Of a stretch of DNA of 64,000 bases, positions 38,230 to 51,675 are shown piece by piece. The stretch comes from Chrysomallon squamiferum. Taxonomy: Eukaryota; Mollusca; Gastropoda; Neomphalida; Peltospiridae. Made by a program: the position numbers and the translations under genes. Below the pieces are notes generated by a model, which had not been told where the DNA came from, did no database searches, and was given only the letters and a program-made list of their open reading frames with translations. The stretch lies in contig CM022673.1 in assembly GCA_012295275.1 (NCBI GenBank), positions 10,755,788-10,819,787 on the forward strand, given 5' to 3'. The stretch's first letter is position 1, and every line of letters starts with the position of its first letter.

Positions 38230-40070
38230 CAACAATAATAATAATCCTGTAATAATAATAATGATAATAATAATAAAAATAATTATAAAAATAATAATAA
38301 TAATAAAAGCAATAACAATAACGGCATTAATAATGAAAAGATAATAATGAAGAAGAAAAACAAGAGGAGAATTTTCAAACACAGTATTTTAATGAAAAAA
38401 AAATGTATATAATAATAATAATAATAAATTGTTCAGACTTTTTAAAAATGTTTTAACAATAAAGTCTAAAAGCAAAAGCAAAAAAAATTATAAATGAATG
38501 TAAAAACTTTATTACATTAACATAAAAATTTAAGCATCTGTTGCTGTTTTATACTTCAAATGTAAAAAAAAAAAAAAAAATTTAAAAATTATTATGAAAA
38601 CAGCTTCTGCTACATTTTATTTTAAGTTAATCAATAAAGTTTGAAATGTATGAAATTAAACTGATTATATTTCAATATTTATAAGCCTGCTTTTTCCAGA
38701 TTAATCTTAGGGATAAAAATAAAATAAATAAAAGGTACAAAAAAAAGAAAGAAAATGTATATGTATATATATATATATATAGACAGACATGATTTACAGT
38801 CTACAGCAGATGTTAGTGCTTAAAGAAATATCAATAAAAAATAATTAAGGAAAAAGTATTTTCTATTAAGTTAAAACATTAATGCTTTTCTTAAATGTAC
38901 AAACAAGTCTCCAATAATTTAAAATAATAATTTAAAATAAATAGAAACTAAACATAATTCTGCACTCAGAAATACAATTCAATTAAAGGAAAACATTTTT
39001 TAATTCTTTATTTTTAAATTTAATAATTATTAGTTAAATATTCATCTACAGTTATACACACATATATGGACACTTATGTATGTACACTAGCTCACAATTC
39101 ATACATCTATTTCAGTCTAATAACTATTCTTTATCGGTTTTCATCTACTCATAAATTGGAAACCACATGCCACTGCCTGTATAATTTATAAGTTTTGAGG
39201 TGTAGGTTGGAATGGGAAAAATGTGTGTGGTTGCAAATATGAGTATAACTCCAACACTGAACTACTTTCAAAATGCAGTTTCAAAGGTGTTTAACATAAT
39301 CCTAGGTTTTTCTAGTCAATTACTGATAAACAAATTAATAAAAATAATTAATTTACGTACAACATTAATGATATTAAAACCATTCTATTTTATTAAAAAC
39401 TCTGTCATTTTAAAATAATGTCATCTTGTAAGATAAAATTGATTATCCATACAAAAGAAAACTGAGTTATCTTTCTTTTTTTTCTCCATAAATGGCTAAT
39501 TTTCTGCTGACAAAGCACACTGGGCGATTTTTCCCGCCAATCCTCTCGTTTCCTAATATAGTAACAGGTCTCCATGTGCCCAGCAACCACAAAATCAATA
39601 CAAATTTTTTATTTTAATTGTATACTGCAGAAGGGGGAGGCAGAGAATTTCCTGCATATGGCTCAATCATCTGAACAACTGACCATCTAAACAGCATCCC
39701 CAGACAGTCAAATTATTCTCCATGATGGTGAAACTGAAGCAGATGAACAAAATACCAAAATTAACCAATGAGTAACAAGACGAGATTCTAGATCGCAGTA
39801 AGAGGAAAAATTTCCCACGACCTTTATCAGATGACCTTGACCTTTTCCCGCCTCCACATATCCCGCTCTTTAATCATTCACTTTGCAGGAATATTTGCAC
39901 AGAAATCAATACTGCTATCAATCAGTGAAGAAGTAGTCTCACAGACTTGATCGAGGCACAATGGGCCTTTGTGGGCTCTGTGAGTGTGATAAGAGTGTTT
40001 TGTGTGTGTGTGAAAGTGTGTGATAAGTGTTTTTGTGTGTGTGTGTGTGTGTGTGTATATGGTAAGAGTG

Positions 40071-40102
<32 letters not shown>

Positions 40103-40124
40103 AGTGATAAGTGTGTGATAAGTG

Positions 40125-40167
<43 letters not shown>

Positions 40168-40215
40168 TGTGTGATAAGTTTTGTGTGTGTGTGTGTGTGT
40201 GTGTATATGGTAATG

Positions 40216-40267
<52 letters not shown>

Positions 40268-43056
40268 TGTGTGATAAGTGTTTTTGTGTGTGTGTGTGTG
40301 TGTGTGTGTATATGGTAAGAGTGTTTTTGTGTGTGTGTGTGAGAAAATGTGTGATAAGTGTTTTGTGTGTGTGCGAAAGTATGTGATAAGAGTGTTTTTG
40401 TGTGTGTGTGTGAAAGTGTGATAAGTGTTTTGTGTGTGTGTGTATGTGTGTGATAAGTGTTTTGTGAGTGTGTGTGAGAAAGTGTGTGTGCGTGTGTAAG
40501 TGTGTGATAAGTGTTTTGTGTGTGTGCATGAGAAAGTGTGATAAGAGTGTTTTGTGTGCATGTTTGAGAAAGTGCGATGAGTGTATTGTGTGTGTGCATG
40601 CATGTGTGTGTGTGAAAATGTGTGATAAGAGTGTTTTGTGTGTGTGAAAGTGTGTGATAAGAGTGTGTTTGTGTGCATTATTAGAGTATTTGTGTGTATG
40701 TATGTGTTTGTGTGTGCATTATTAGAGTATTTGTGTGTGTGTGTGTGTGTTTGAGGGTGTATGTGTATGTTTGTGTGTGAGAGTGATAAGAATGTGTTTG
40801 TGTGCGTTATTAGAGTATTTTTGTGTGTGTGTGCGTGTGAGTGTGTGTGATAAGTGTGTTTGTGTGTCTGTGTGTGTTCATTGGGTGTGCTATAAGTTTC
40901 TGGGTTTTTTTTAAAAAGTGTATGTATGTACAGTTGTTTGGGCATCTGTTTCATAATTTGTATTCATGTATAATAAGAATGCGACAGTACACGAGTATAT
41001 CAGTCTGTATTTTGTTCGCACACACAAACACACACATACATATATACTCATTTTTATGCCTTTGCAATCTATTATAAACTTGAAGAGTATAAATTTATGT
41101 ACCTATGTGTATATCTCTCAGGTGTGCAACTAGTAATATCTCTAGTGTTTTCACTGTTAAGACATTTTACAAAAACAAAAGGAGAAAATTTTAGTTTTAA
41201 GATAACATCATTTTTTTTTACTCCCATTACTATACGGTGTTTCTTTCATGTCATCTGTAAAGTTGCAAAATAATCTACGGATGTTGTATTTATATCTATA
41301 TATATTTTTTAATTTCTTTTCTGGTTTTGTTTGTTTGTTTATTTATTCATTTATTATTTCTTTATTTCTTTATTTAGTTTTTTCTTTTTTTATTATTTGA
41401 TTATTTTATATTTATTTGTTTACTTACTTACTTACTTGTTTACTTAGTTGTTTTTTTTTTACCTACTTACGTCATTATTTTATTTATTTATCTGTTTATT
41501 TATTCAGTCCATCCACATAAGAAGGAATGTAGTAATAACAAAAATGGGACAGGTAACTTCAACCGAGATTACCACCTCCAGTTCTTAAATCAGTTCTACC
41601 TGCAAATACCAGTGTTTACCTGTAACAGGTACACCTTATTATGTTATCCGAGTGATTCTGGCATTTTGCCAGCTGAGTAAACTCTATATATATATATATA
41701 CATACACACTCAACCCTGAGAGTTTTGTTGTACTGTGAGGCCAAACATTTTGAAACAATGCCAGAAGTTTTCTGTTCAAATAATAAATTATGTTTGTTTG
41801 CTTTGGAGATTTTCTTTGATGATTAGTACAATTTACAAATCATTTCACTTCAAAACATTAAAAAATTAATGAATGGATGGATGGATAGACAAATAAACAG
41901 ATAGAAGATGGATGGATGGATGGATGGACAGACAGGGGCAGATAAGTTGATATATATAAACGGATAACTGTATATGTATGTGTCAACATACATGCCACAT
42001 ATCTATCTACCTATCTATCTCTCTATATATACAGATAAATAGATATATATTGATATATATATATATATATGTATTACTTTTCTATATATACTTGGTTAGT
42101 GTTACCAATTTATGTTTGTATATTAGATTAAGTTCATAATCAAAATGTACACACTATTTTGCTGTGCCATCCATTTCAAAAAGATGACCTGAATCGTGAG
42201 AAATATAATTACCTATGTATGGTAATAGTGGTGAACATATTTTTACTTATTTTATTTTATTTGTTAGTAGTTACTTCTTTTTTCTTTACTGTAAGTCTAG
42301 GAAGAAAATAAAGCATTTTATTTTTCAATTTAATGTGTTATTTTTTTTGTATTATTATTATTATTATTGTCTTTTTATTTATTAAAAAAAATTAAAATTA
42401 AATAAATCAAATTTCAAAAGTAAATATTAATCAATATATTAATTTAAACTAAACAATTTTTCTTTTTTTTTTTCTTAATCATGGACTAAAGTACTGAAAA
42501 AATATTGATTTAAAATAAATAAATAAATATTAATACTTAAAAACAAAACAAAAATTATAAACAAAACAACATGTAGTAACATTCTAATTATTATTTTAAA
42601 TAAATCTGGTATGTAAAAATTTTAAATAATTTAATAAATAAGATCAAAAATTTGTTTAATTCTAAACAAATAATACGAATGGGCAATATTCTACATTTAG
42701 CCACAAACTCCTTCACCTTTTTGGCATTACTTCAGATATTCTGAATAAACTTATCTGTGTCAGTATGTTCATGGATCTGTGATCTGTTCGCTTAAATGTC
42801 TAAAGAATTCCTACTGAGAACACTCCCACATTAAATATTTTATAGGAATCCAGCAATCCATGAAATATCACCTATCTGTTTGACGCAAGGAATGCAAGGT
42901 TATCAAGTTTTCTTAGCAGGTTTGGACGTCTTCCTTTTAACTTTAGTATCAGTGTGAAGAGTGGAAAATAAAATAAAAAATAAAATAAAATAAAATAAAA
43001 TAAATAACAAAAAATTAATAAAAAATAAAAAAGTAAAATAAATAATTAATAAAATA

Positions 43057-43087
<31 letters not shown>

Positions 43088-43676
43088 AAATAAATAAATA
43101 AATTTAAATAAATAAATAAATAAAGTAACACAGTATAAATTCATTTAAATCAAAATAAACAAAATGTTAAATTTAATTTTAATTTGTGACAGATAAATTA
43201 ATATACTGGACTGAAATTAAGTCTGTTTTTCCCTTACGTATAAAATTAATAAAATTCTTCATCAAGTCTAAACCATTTAAATAACATTATATCTGAACAC
43301 TGGCAGTTAAATACAGGGAAAACTTCTCTTTTTTTTTAAATAAAAAATAAAAAAAATGATTTCATAAATCCAACAGCATTTTTTGCCAACTTTAAAAATA
43401 CGTATTTCTGCATGATCAAATTTTCAAATCTAAAAATAAATATAACAGACATAAATTCTGTGTAAGTTATTTTTACAAATACAACTGAGGTAATGGTATT
43501 CTGCAACAAAACCAAAATAAGAGCAAATTACCACAAAACAATTTGCCACATTGTTTTCAAATGTCAAAGTAATTGTGAATGTTGAGATCAATGTCACACT
43601 GATACTAATATCACAGAGAACCATAAGTGATCCCTGCTTCATGATGATGATGATGGTAACAACAACAACAATAACT

Positions 43677-43708
<32 letters not shown>

Positions 43709-43754
43709 AATAATAATAATTGCTAATAATAATAGTAATAGTTAACAGTAATAA

Positions 43755-43795
<41 letters not shown>

Positions 43796-45234
43796 TTTTT
43801 TTTATAAAATACAAAAATATACACAATATAATGACATTATATATATTTATGTTCTGTATAAATATTTGGTGTTGATTGCTATCAAGAAACACTAGACTGT
43901 AACCATAGGGCACACATGACAATGAGTTTCTCTGTTAGTGTGACAATCACATGAAAATGAGGTTTTAAAGATTTTTAACAACACAGTCAGCACCAGATGC
44001 TCTGTAGAACATCTGGAAAATATCCAATGAATAAATGAAATGGTATTTGTGACAACTCAAAGCATTTTTATATTAAATTATTAATAGCTATGTGATCTGT
44101 AATGGCAGGATAAGAAAATAAAGACACATACAACACACATACATTCACATATATATTTTACACACACCTTCATATATATATAATATATATATTACATACA
44201 TATATACATACATATAAACATATATACATACATTTATACATACATACACACATTCATATTCAAATACTAACACTGACATACAGAGACACAGTTACATACA
44301 TGTTTTCCTTTTCATATTTTTTAATAACAGTAGTCAGTAACATCATAAAAACAAACACCTATGAAAATTTGATCTTGCTACCTCTCATTCCAAAGTCAGG
44401 CACTCTAACAACACATCAGAATGTATTCCAGCAAAGACAAAGAATTAAAAACGTTCTGAAAAGAAATACAAATTGTTTCTGTCAAAGTTGAAGCTCCAGT
44501 CATAATCTATGAAAAACAAAAATGAAGAAAGGTTTCAAGCGTTTAAAAAATAATATTAATAATAATAATTGTTTCTGACTCCATAAAAGCTTTTTACTTA
44601 AAAGTAAAAGGATTAAAGGCCTGAGGACCACATAAATTCAAAACTCAAATTAGTCTTTCAAGTTGAGGACACCTGTGTGTTTCTGTTTGTTTGGTTCCTT
44701 TATGGCCTAAAGCATCACAAAATGTTGTCTGTATAGTTTCTAAAATTAAAAAACCTAAGGTCATTCATCTTTAAAAGATTTTCCCCATAATGTATTTGTA
44801 TCAGCCAAATCAGCTTTTATTTGTTTGTTTATATATTTATTTTTGAATAAGTGATCAACAACTCCAACAATTAAATGCTGATCTTTATTTGAACTGAAAA
44901 GGTGACCTTGGAGAATATAATAAAAATATAATTAACATATACATAGGCTCAAACATATACAAAATTATAATAAATAATATATTCGTGAGCACACAAGTGC
45001 ATGCATTTAAATATTTGTTACACAAGTGGAGAAAACAAATATATAAACATACAATTGTCACACACACCACAACTTCATTCTCTTTCTTTCTGTCTGTATC
45101 TCTCTGACAAATACATACATACATACATATATATTAAAAATACTTCTCTAACAAATAGTTTCTATTTCAGCCATCTTTCACATATATTTACAAAAACTCT
45201 CTCCTCACAAAACTCTCTCTCTCTCTCTCTCCCT

Positions 45235-45275
<41 letters not shown>

Positions 45276-45799
45276 AAACTAAAATCTTCATCTAAATCAC
45301 TAACAGGTCAGCCTGGCTTCTGACTACAGGTCAAACAAACTGGTTTCTTGCTAATGGTCAGTCTGGCACAACAACAATACCTAAATCAGTGTCTGGCCAG
45401 CTGTTCGTTATGTTATAGCACCTGGCAGCCTGGCAGCCAATGGGAAAATGATGATCACAAGACTTCATTAGGATGGTTCCTATTTTCATCACACTATGGC
45501 GGCTGTCAACCAGACAAATTGTCTGGGTAAGCCAAGTTCACTTTCACTTGTTTATTACTGAGAAAACAGGTCAACCTGTCTGGTAGACATGGTGATATGT
45601 CTACAGCAAAAGCAATCCCTGAAAAAAATACTTCCGTGGCTTTGAAAATTTTGAGATGAACAAAATTATTTATGGTTGTTGTTTTGTATTTTAATCTGTT
45701 TGTAATTTGTAGTATTTTGTAATTGTATTTTTAATATAAAAAAAAAAAAAAAAAAGAATATTTTATTATTCTTACTGTTATTGTTGTAAGTGTATGCTT

Positions 45800-45832
<33 letters not shown>

Positions 45833-46743
45833 AAAACATATTTCAGTCAAAAGAATGATGAAAATAAAAAATATATATAATAATTAACTGTTTACTAATT
45901 ACATATCACATTTAGCCTTTCAAACTAGGTGTTTCACATCTACATAATATTACATTCTTACAAACAAACACAATCACTTTAAGCCAACATTTTTATAAAT
46001 TTTAAATGGAATATTGATAATTAAAATTATTGTGTTGTTTTAAGACAATGTCCAACTGTAAGTATTTTAACATAAGTTTGAAAATAAAAATTAACAAATA
46101 GAGTAATCATTTAAGACAACTGAAAAATAATTTAGCTTCTGGTGTCATGTGTGCTTTCTTTTTCTTTGTCATTTTTTTTACCTTCAGTTTCATTATAATT
46201 TTTAATCATTAATATTCCTTTTAAACTTAATATGTAACTATTTAGGACAAACAAAAAATAATTCTGCTTTAAGTTTTGTATGTCATCACTGGTTCTTGCT
46301 CTCAGTCATTTTGTCAAGTTCCACATATTTTTTTTCATTAACATTACCTCATTTAAACTTGGTATTCAGTTACTAAGACAACAGAAAAATGACTGTTATC
46401 CTGATTTCGTATGGCGTCACAAATTCTTGTTACTTTCAGTTTCAGTACAAAGAGGAAGGGAACTATTCTTGGAACTGTGCTGTTTCCGTTGGCATCTTTA
46501 TTTAAGGGAGGCAGATTTGCCTGTAATTTTCCACTGGTAAAATACAGAAATGAGTAAAAGTAACGTGTGTTCCATTAATATCCACACATCATTTGATTAG
46601 ATGAATCACGTGTAATCACACCTTGTGATATGTTAGTAACTATGGGCGATGGATTTTTTTTTGTGTTTTTTTTTAATAATTAAAGCAAGCCTCTATTTTT
46701 ACTGCTGTGGTACATACGTATATACATGCATATATACATACAT

Positions 46744-46774
<31 letters not shown>

Positions 46775-47379
46775 CATTAAAATGCATATATTTAATTTAT
46801 ATATATGCATAATACGCATATATGTAAGTCTTTATATATACACACATACATACATACACATACACATACATACATACATACATATGCACACATAATAGAT
46901 AAACATACAACACTCTTATTATACTTAGAAACAGTAAGCTACAGGAAAATACTTGTCATTCAAGGAAGCAGTATCTATTTAAAAAAAATCTTTATTAACA
47001 TAATAAGATTTGAAATTTAATTATTAAAATATTCAAGTGCATTGTGACTCACTCAAACATAGTTTCCTTGCAGAAGTGTTTAGTCACATTAATGTCCAAC
47101 TGACAACCATGAAATAACCTTTATTTCCTTAATATTTTTCCTTAATCTAGTGTCATGTTTTTATTTAGTGCTGAGAGATCAGAGGATCGATACTTATATC
47201 TATGTGGATTTAAGTTGGCAAAGATCATTAATGACCTCGCTGAAATAATAAATATTATTATTTTAATTTACAGCTGCAAGAGACCACCAGATCAAATATT
47301 ATTCAATAGTATCAATATCTGACTTTACAAAAAATTTAAATCCGATTTCAATCATGACAACAGCAACATATATATATAT

Positions 47380-47417
<38 letters not shown>

Positions 47418-48394
47418 CATCTTGCTGTGCAAGAGACAAATCTTCTATGTCATTGTGTTGTTACAGGTAATTTTTATAAAAATGATTTAAGAACATCATT
47501 TTAAGGCACTATGTCCAGCTATAAGTACTTTAATGTAAGTTTGAAAATAAAAGTTAACAAATAAAGTAATCATTTAAGACAACTGAAATATAATTTAGCT
47601 TCTGGTGTCATGTGTATTTTCTTTTTCTTTGTCCATTTTTTTTACATTCAGTTTCATTATGATTTGTAATTATTAATACTCCTTTTAAATTTAATATGTA
47701 ACTATTTAGGACAACTGTAAAATTATTTTGGTTTTAAGTTTTCTATGTCATCACTAGTTCTTGCTCACAGTCATTTTGTCAAGTTCCCCATGACTTTAAA
47801 TTATTAATAGCTAACTAACAACAGAAAAATAGAAAAACAATTGTTATCCTGCTTTCGTATGTTAACACAAATTCTTGCTGTTATTTTGTTACTTTCAATT
47901 TCAGTACAAAGAAGAAGAACTATTCTTAGAAATTTGATACTTTCAGTTGGTATTTTTATATTTTTGGGTACTTTGATGATTTAATTTGACAAAAATACTG
48001 AAATCTGATTTCAGTCATGATGAATAAATATACTATCACACAAATATTTTATTTGAATATATTATTATTCTTCAATTTACAGTTGCAATCATTGTTGTGC
48101 AAGAGACAAAAGGTTCAAATCTTTTATCTGACCAGTTTTAAAAAATTCATTTTGACAAAAATACAGAAATGTGATTCTAACCATGAAGAGAATAAAATTG
48201 TACAAATATTTTTCTTTAATTTAAAATTATGTCTGTCATATGTGCAGTAAAATATCTAGTTTCAAAACTGACCATATAAAAGATTTAATTCAATAGAGAT
48301 AGGCTGTATTCTCAGTAACAGTTTAATATACAATGTATTTCTTTAATGACTTTGCTAGCTTTATAAATATTTTTCTTTTTCATGACTTTCTAGG

Positions 48395-48432
<38 letters not shown>

Positions 48433-49428
48433 AAATTCATTATTTTTGCCAGCATTATATATATAAAAAAAAAATTATTTTGTAAGCATTATACTTTTTT
48501 TTTTTCATTACTTTGAAAATATTATGGGTTTTTTTTTTTTTTAATTGTTTTTGGACATTGCTAGCATGAGAAATATTTTTCTGTATGAAAATGTAATTCA
48601 TCAAAGAAGCTTAGTCCTCTCTGTGTCAAGATGACATAACGTGCATAAACTATTAAATAACACTTGTGTCATTTCTTTTCCTTACAACGCCTAATGGGCC
48701 ATGCTGACTTGTGATAAACACTTTTTTCCTTCTGTTTATTCAATAAGAAACAAGATCAATCAAACATCTACACTAGCTGCAATACACTATGTCACTTGTA
48801 TATCACATAAACAAGCTCTACCTGTTTTACTTGGACATAAACAGAAATAGAGCTGACTATTTGCAGTGAAAATGCTACTGAGAAAATAAATAAAAATTAA
48901 TGGATTTTTTTTTTTCTTTCTTTCTTCCTTGAAGCCATTCTCTTGTTAAAACTGGTTTGTTATTTTGAGTCTCTTATGGAAAATTTACATGACACATATA
49001 AAATATGTCATGTGAACAATGAACCAAATTATGAATATTTGTATGTTTATGTGTGTGTGTATATATATATATATATATTTTACGTATATGTGTATATGTG
49101 TTTATGTTTATGTATGTATATTCTATATTTTTGAAGGCCAAGACAACAATACACCCAATCATGTTTGTTTTTTCTCATGACAACTTCACTGTTTATGTCA
49201 CACTTTATACATTTTCATACTTTATCTTACAGTAAACGACATTCCACTGAATAGAATTGTTCATTACAAATATGTAATGTCACTCAAGTCTATTAATGTT
49301 CAGTGAACCATATCTGCACCCTTCAGTGAAGATAAATACTGACCGAATTACAGTGAAAAGATTAATTTCACTTCACATACTGATTATTAATATTACTTGA
49401 ATAGATCCACACAAACAACAACATCAAT

Positions 49429-49494
<66 letters not shown>

Positions 49495-49789
49495 ATCTAT
49501 ATCTTTATCTATATCTATACACACCCAATGTGATAAGGCTATACAAAGGATAATTATGTCTGTCAACATACATGCATATTTCTATTTTCACTATTGCCAA
49601 AAGTGTTAATATACTGTTACTTAAAATTACTCTTGTTATTATTATTATTATAATTATTATTATTGTATTTATTTAAAATTCATTTGAACAAAAACAAAGC
49701 TGTTACTTCTATTGATCCTCATTTGCATATATAATAAATGGATTTATGAAGATTAAATTAGACCTCAACAAGTTTTAATATATGTAGAC

Positions 49790-49820
<31 letters not shown>

Positions 49821-51021
49821 ATGAACTCACACACATATATCAAATTTTATTTTTGTATCATGAAAAAAGAAATATACCAAGGATCCTTTTAGTTGTAACA
49901 TTCCATAACAAGGAAAGAATACACAAAAACCTTAATACAGAACAAGGAAAAAAGCTAAAGAGCTCACTGCACAGAATTCATCTTTCATGATCAGCACTAT
50001 GTGTGTGTGTGTGTGTGGGTGTGTGTGCGCGCGTGCATATGTGTGCATGAACATGCATATGTGTGCAAATTTATGTCTGTGTTTAATGAGTCTGACAGGT
50101 ATACTGGAGTTGAAGAACACTATGTTTCAGTAATTAATACAATCATATAGCAAAAAATATTGATTTCTTAAATTATTATTATTTGATAATATATCTAGTA
50201 TTTCAAAATTACTTCAATTTTTTTTTCTTCACTATGAGTTAATTAAAATAAAAGGTGGATTTTTTGTTTGTTTTTTGTTGTTTTTTTCAGTGAACTATAA
50301 TTACTGAGTTTAAAAATAATAACAATAATTAAAAAATAAAAAAGGATATAAAAGAAAGAATGAAAAGATGAAAAGATGAAAAAGGCTGTATCCCAAATAT
50401 GTCTATAAATTATTTTTTTTTTAAATACATCTTTAAACAGTTTCAGGATCCTGATAAATAATAAATATTAAATTTTGAAATGAAATATAAATATATGATG
50501 TGGTACAAACTATATTAATACTCACACAGACTTGTATAATTATTTTTAACCTTTCAGCATATTCTTAATAAAATACCTACCCATCCATTTTGACTGGAAA
50601 TCCACTGATTTAAATTGTTTTTAATATAAGTTGACATCCAATCCACAATACTGTCAACGAGTAAAGGCATTTGTTTCTCGTAACATTTTACAGCCAAAGA
50701 ACCTCCGAAAGTAAACAAGGCGACTACTCTTCCCCAGTTAATGCCGTTCGCAAACAATTCGTTTGCAACAGCATGAAAAGTCGGATAGGCAGTATTTGGT
50801 GTAATATCTAACTGTTCACACATTTCGTCAAATTGGCTGTGGTACCTTTCTTCAAATTCATCGCATAAGCTTCTCATAGTCTGAAAAATCTGCGATGTAT
50901 TGACTTCCATTACTGGTCCATTTTGCCAATCGTATCCTTGTTTTTGCAGTCGGTATTTGACGTAGTCCACTGCAATATTGCGGGCATCCATGATGTCTCC
51001 TGGATTGTTATTGAAAGACAT
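37823..51021 (-). CDS. Bcl-2 family protein, multi-BH with C-terminal anchor
   Basis: Two coding exons, 50581-51021 (147 codons) and 37823-37963 (46 codons plus stop), join in frame to 193 aa. Bcl-2 proteins regulate mitochondrial outer-membrane permeability and apoptosis. Domains: BH4-like at about 11-32 (DYVKYRLQKQGYDW), BH3-like at about 46-60 (MRSLCDEFEERY), BH1 at about 88-107 (NGINWGRVVALFTFGG), BH2 spanning the splice (WISSQNGW then DGFVEFY), and an anchor at about 170-190 (YAAGAIGVLTLGAIL). The intron directly after the BH2 Trp is at the place known in vertebrate BCL2 and BCL2L1. A full BH4 and NWGR favour an anti-apoptotic member, by inference. The usual BH3 Gly is Cys53. If the first exon were read through its donor, it would end falsely in LLRIC. 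It lies 3.2 kb downstream of DHX8 on the same strand. Confidence 0.94.
37967..38330 (+). repeat. (AAT)n microsatellite against the Bcl-2 acceptor
   Basis: About 360 bp of AAT with AAC and AAA interruptions and two CCTGTAAT islands. On the minus strand it is a TTA/TTG tract abutting the acceptor of the Bcl-2 terminal exon. Confidence 0.95.
39985..40880 (+). repeat. GT-rich minisatellite
   Basis: About 900 bp of (GT)n interrupted regularly by GATAAGTGTTTT, GAAAGTG and ATATGGTAAGAG, giving a higher-order period. Long His-Thr or Val-Cys frames across it are artefacts. Confidence 0.95.
45206..45275 (+). repeat. (CT)n microsatellite
   Basis: A CT run broken by one CCCTCCCCCC patch. Confidence 0.9.
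46040..46475 (+). repeat. Duplicated intronic block, copy 1
   Basis: Aligns, with scattered differences, to 47500-47920: shared phrases include AAGTTTGAAAATAAAA, AGCTTCTGGTGTCATGTGT, TATGTAACTATTTAGGACAA and TCATTTTGTCAAGTTCC, in the same order. Confidence 0.85.
47500..47920 (+). repeat. Duplicated intronic block, copy 2
   Basis: Direct copy of 46040-46475, about 1.46 kb away. Shorter echoes (GTGCAAGAGACAAA, AATTTACAG.TGCAA) around 47265, 47430 and 48080 suggest the original repeat unit is larger than the aligned block. Confidence 0.85.
49432..49489 (+). repeat. (CT)n microsatellite
   Basis: A nearly pure CT run about 1.1 kb downstream of Bcl-2 coding exon 1, in the intron. Confidence 0.95.
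50581..51021 (-). CDS. Bcl-2 family gene, coding exon 1
   Basis: The ATG is at 51021-51019. The exon ends with the BH2 Trp codon TGG at 50583-50581, followed by the donor GTAGGT. It carries BH4, BH3, BH1 and the first half of BH2. No upstream in-frame coding sequence is needed, as BH4 begins near residue 11. Confidence 0.94.
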
Positions 51022-51618
51022 TATCCTTCTTCATAATTTAGAGTATGTGAAAATATTTAATTTGTCCATAATGCTTTTATAAGCCAGTTTGTGCGAAAAG
51101 CACTATTAATTGTAATTCCTTGTAAGTTATAGCACTGAATGAAAATTCGGGTTAGAGGTTAAGATACCGGGGTCACCTTACCAAACAGCCAATGAACGTT
51201 TTGTACTAAATGCTGTTTTGTAAAAACCAAGTTGTGATATGTATTCAATATTCTGTACTTAAAATCATATATAGAGATAAGGACATGTTATTGTTTTATT
51301 TGATATGCTAACGTCAGCTAACAAAAAGTAATGAAGTAAAATGCATGTCATAAAAATTCACAAATGTAACCGTATTCTCTATTTATTATCATAATCAAGT
51401 ATTTAATAATGATTATTATGTGATATTTAGAGCACAAGTAATACGATTACGTTTTAAAAATAAATAATAATACTGTTATGATACAAATATGTCTGATAAT
51501 GCTATTTTATTAATATAAATCATATTATTAATTCGCCTGTCTTAACAATGACCAAGACTTTTATACTGTCTTCCAACAGATTATCTTAATATTTTAAATT
51601 TCTAAAACCAGTTTCGCC

Positions 51619-51675
<57 letters not shown>

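Larger units (their letters stand above)
37964..50580 (-). other. 12.6 kb Bcl-2 intron, satellite-rich
   Basis: No coding exon was found inside on either strand. Contents: (AAT)n, a promoter-like island at 39500-39900, a GT minisatellite (39985-40880), AAAT and TA repeats, ACA/AC repeats (43660-43794), CT runs (45206-45275 and 49432-49489), an AGGTCA-rich patch at 45300-45580, and a duplicated block (46040-46475 and 47500-47920). Confidence 0.8.

Noticed and set aside
37897-38382. 161-codon minus-strand frame rich in Ile and Tyr
   Set aside because: It translates the AAT microsatellite and overlaps the Bcl-2 terminal exon in the wrong frame.
39878-40954. Long minus-strand His-Thr repeat frame (358 codons) and Val-Cys frames opposite
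   Set aside because: They are translations of the GT minisatellite; all frames stay open because the repeat lacks stops. No start context or non-repetitive domain.
50554-50580. Bcl-2 exon 1 reading through to a stop after LLRIC as the true C-terminus
   Set aside because: A GTAGGT donor follows the BH2 Trp, and a matching anchor exon exists at 37823-37963.
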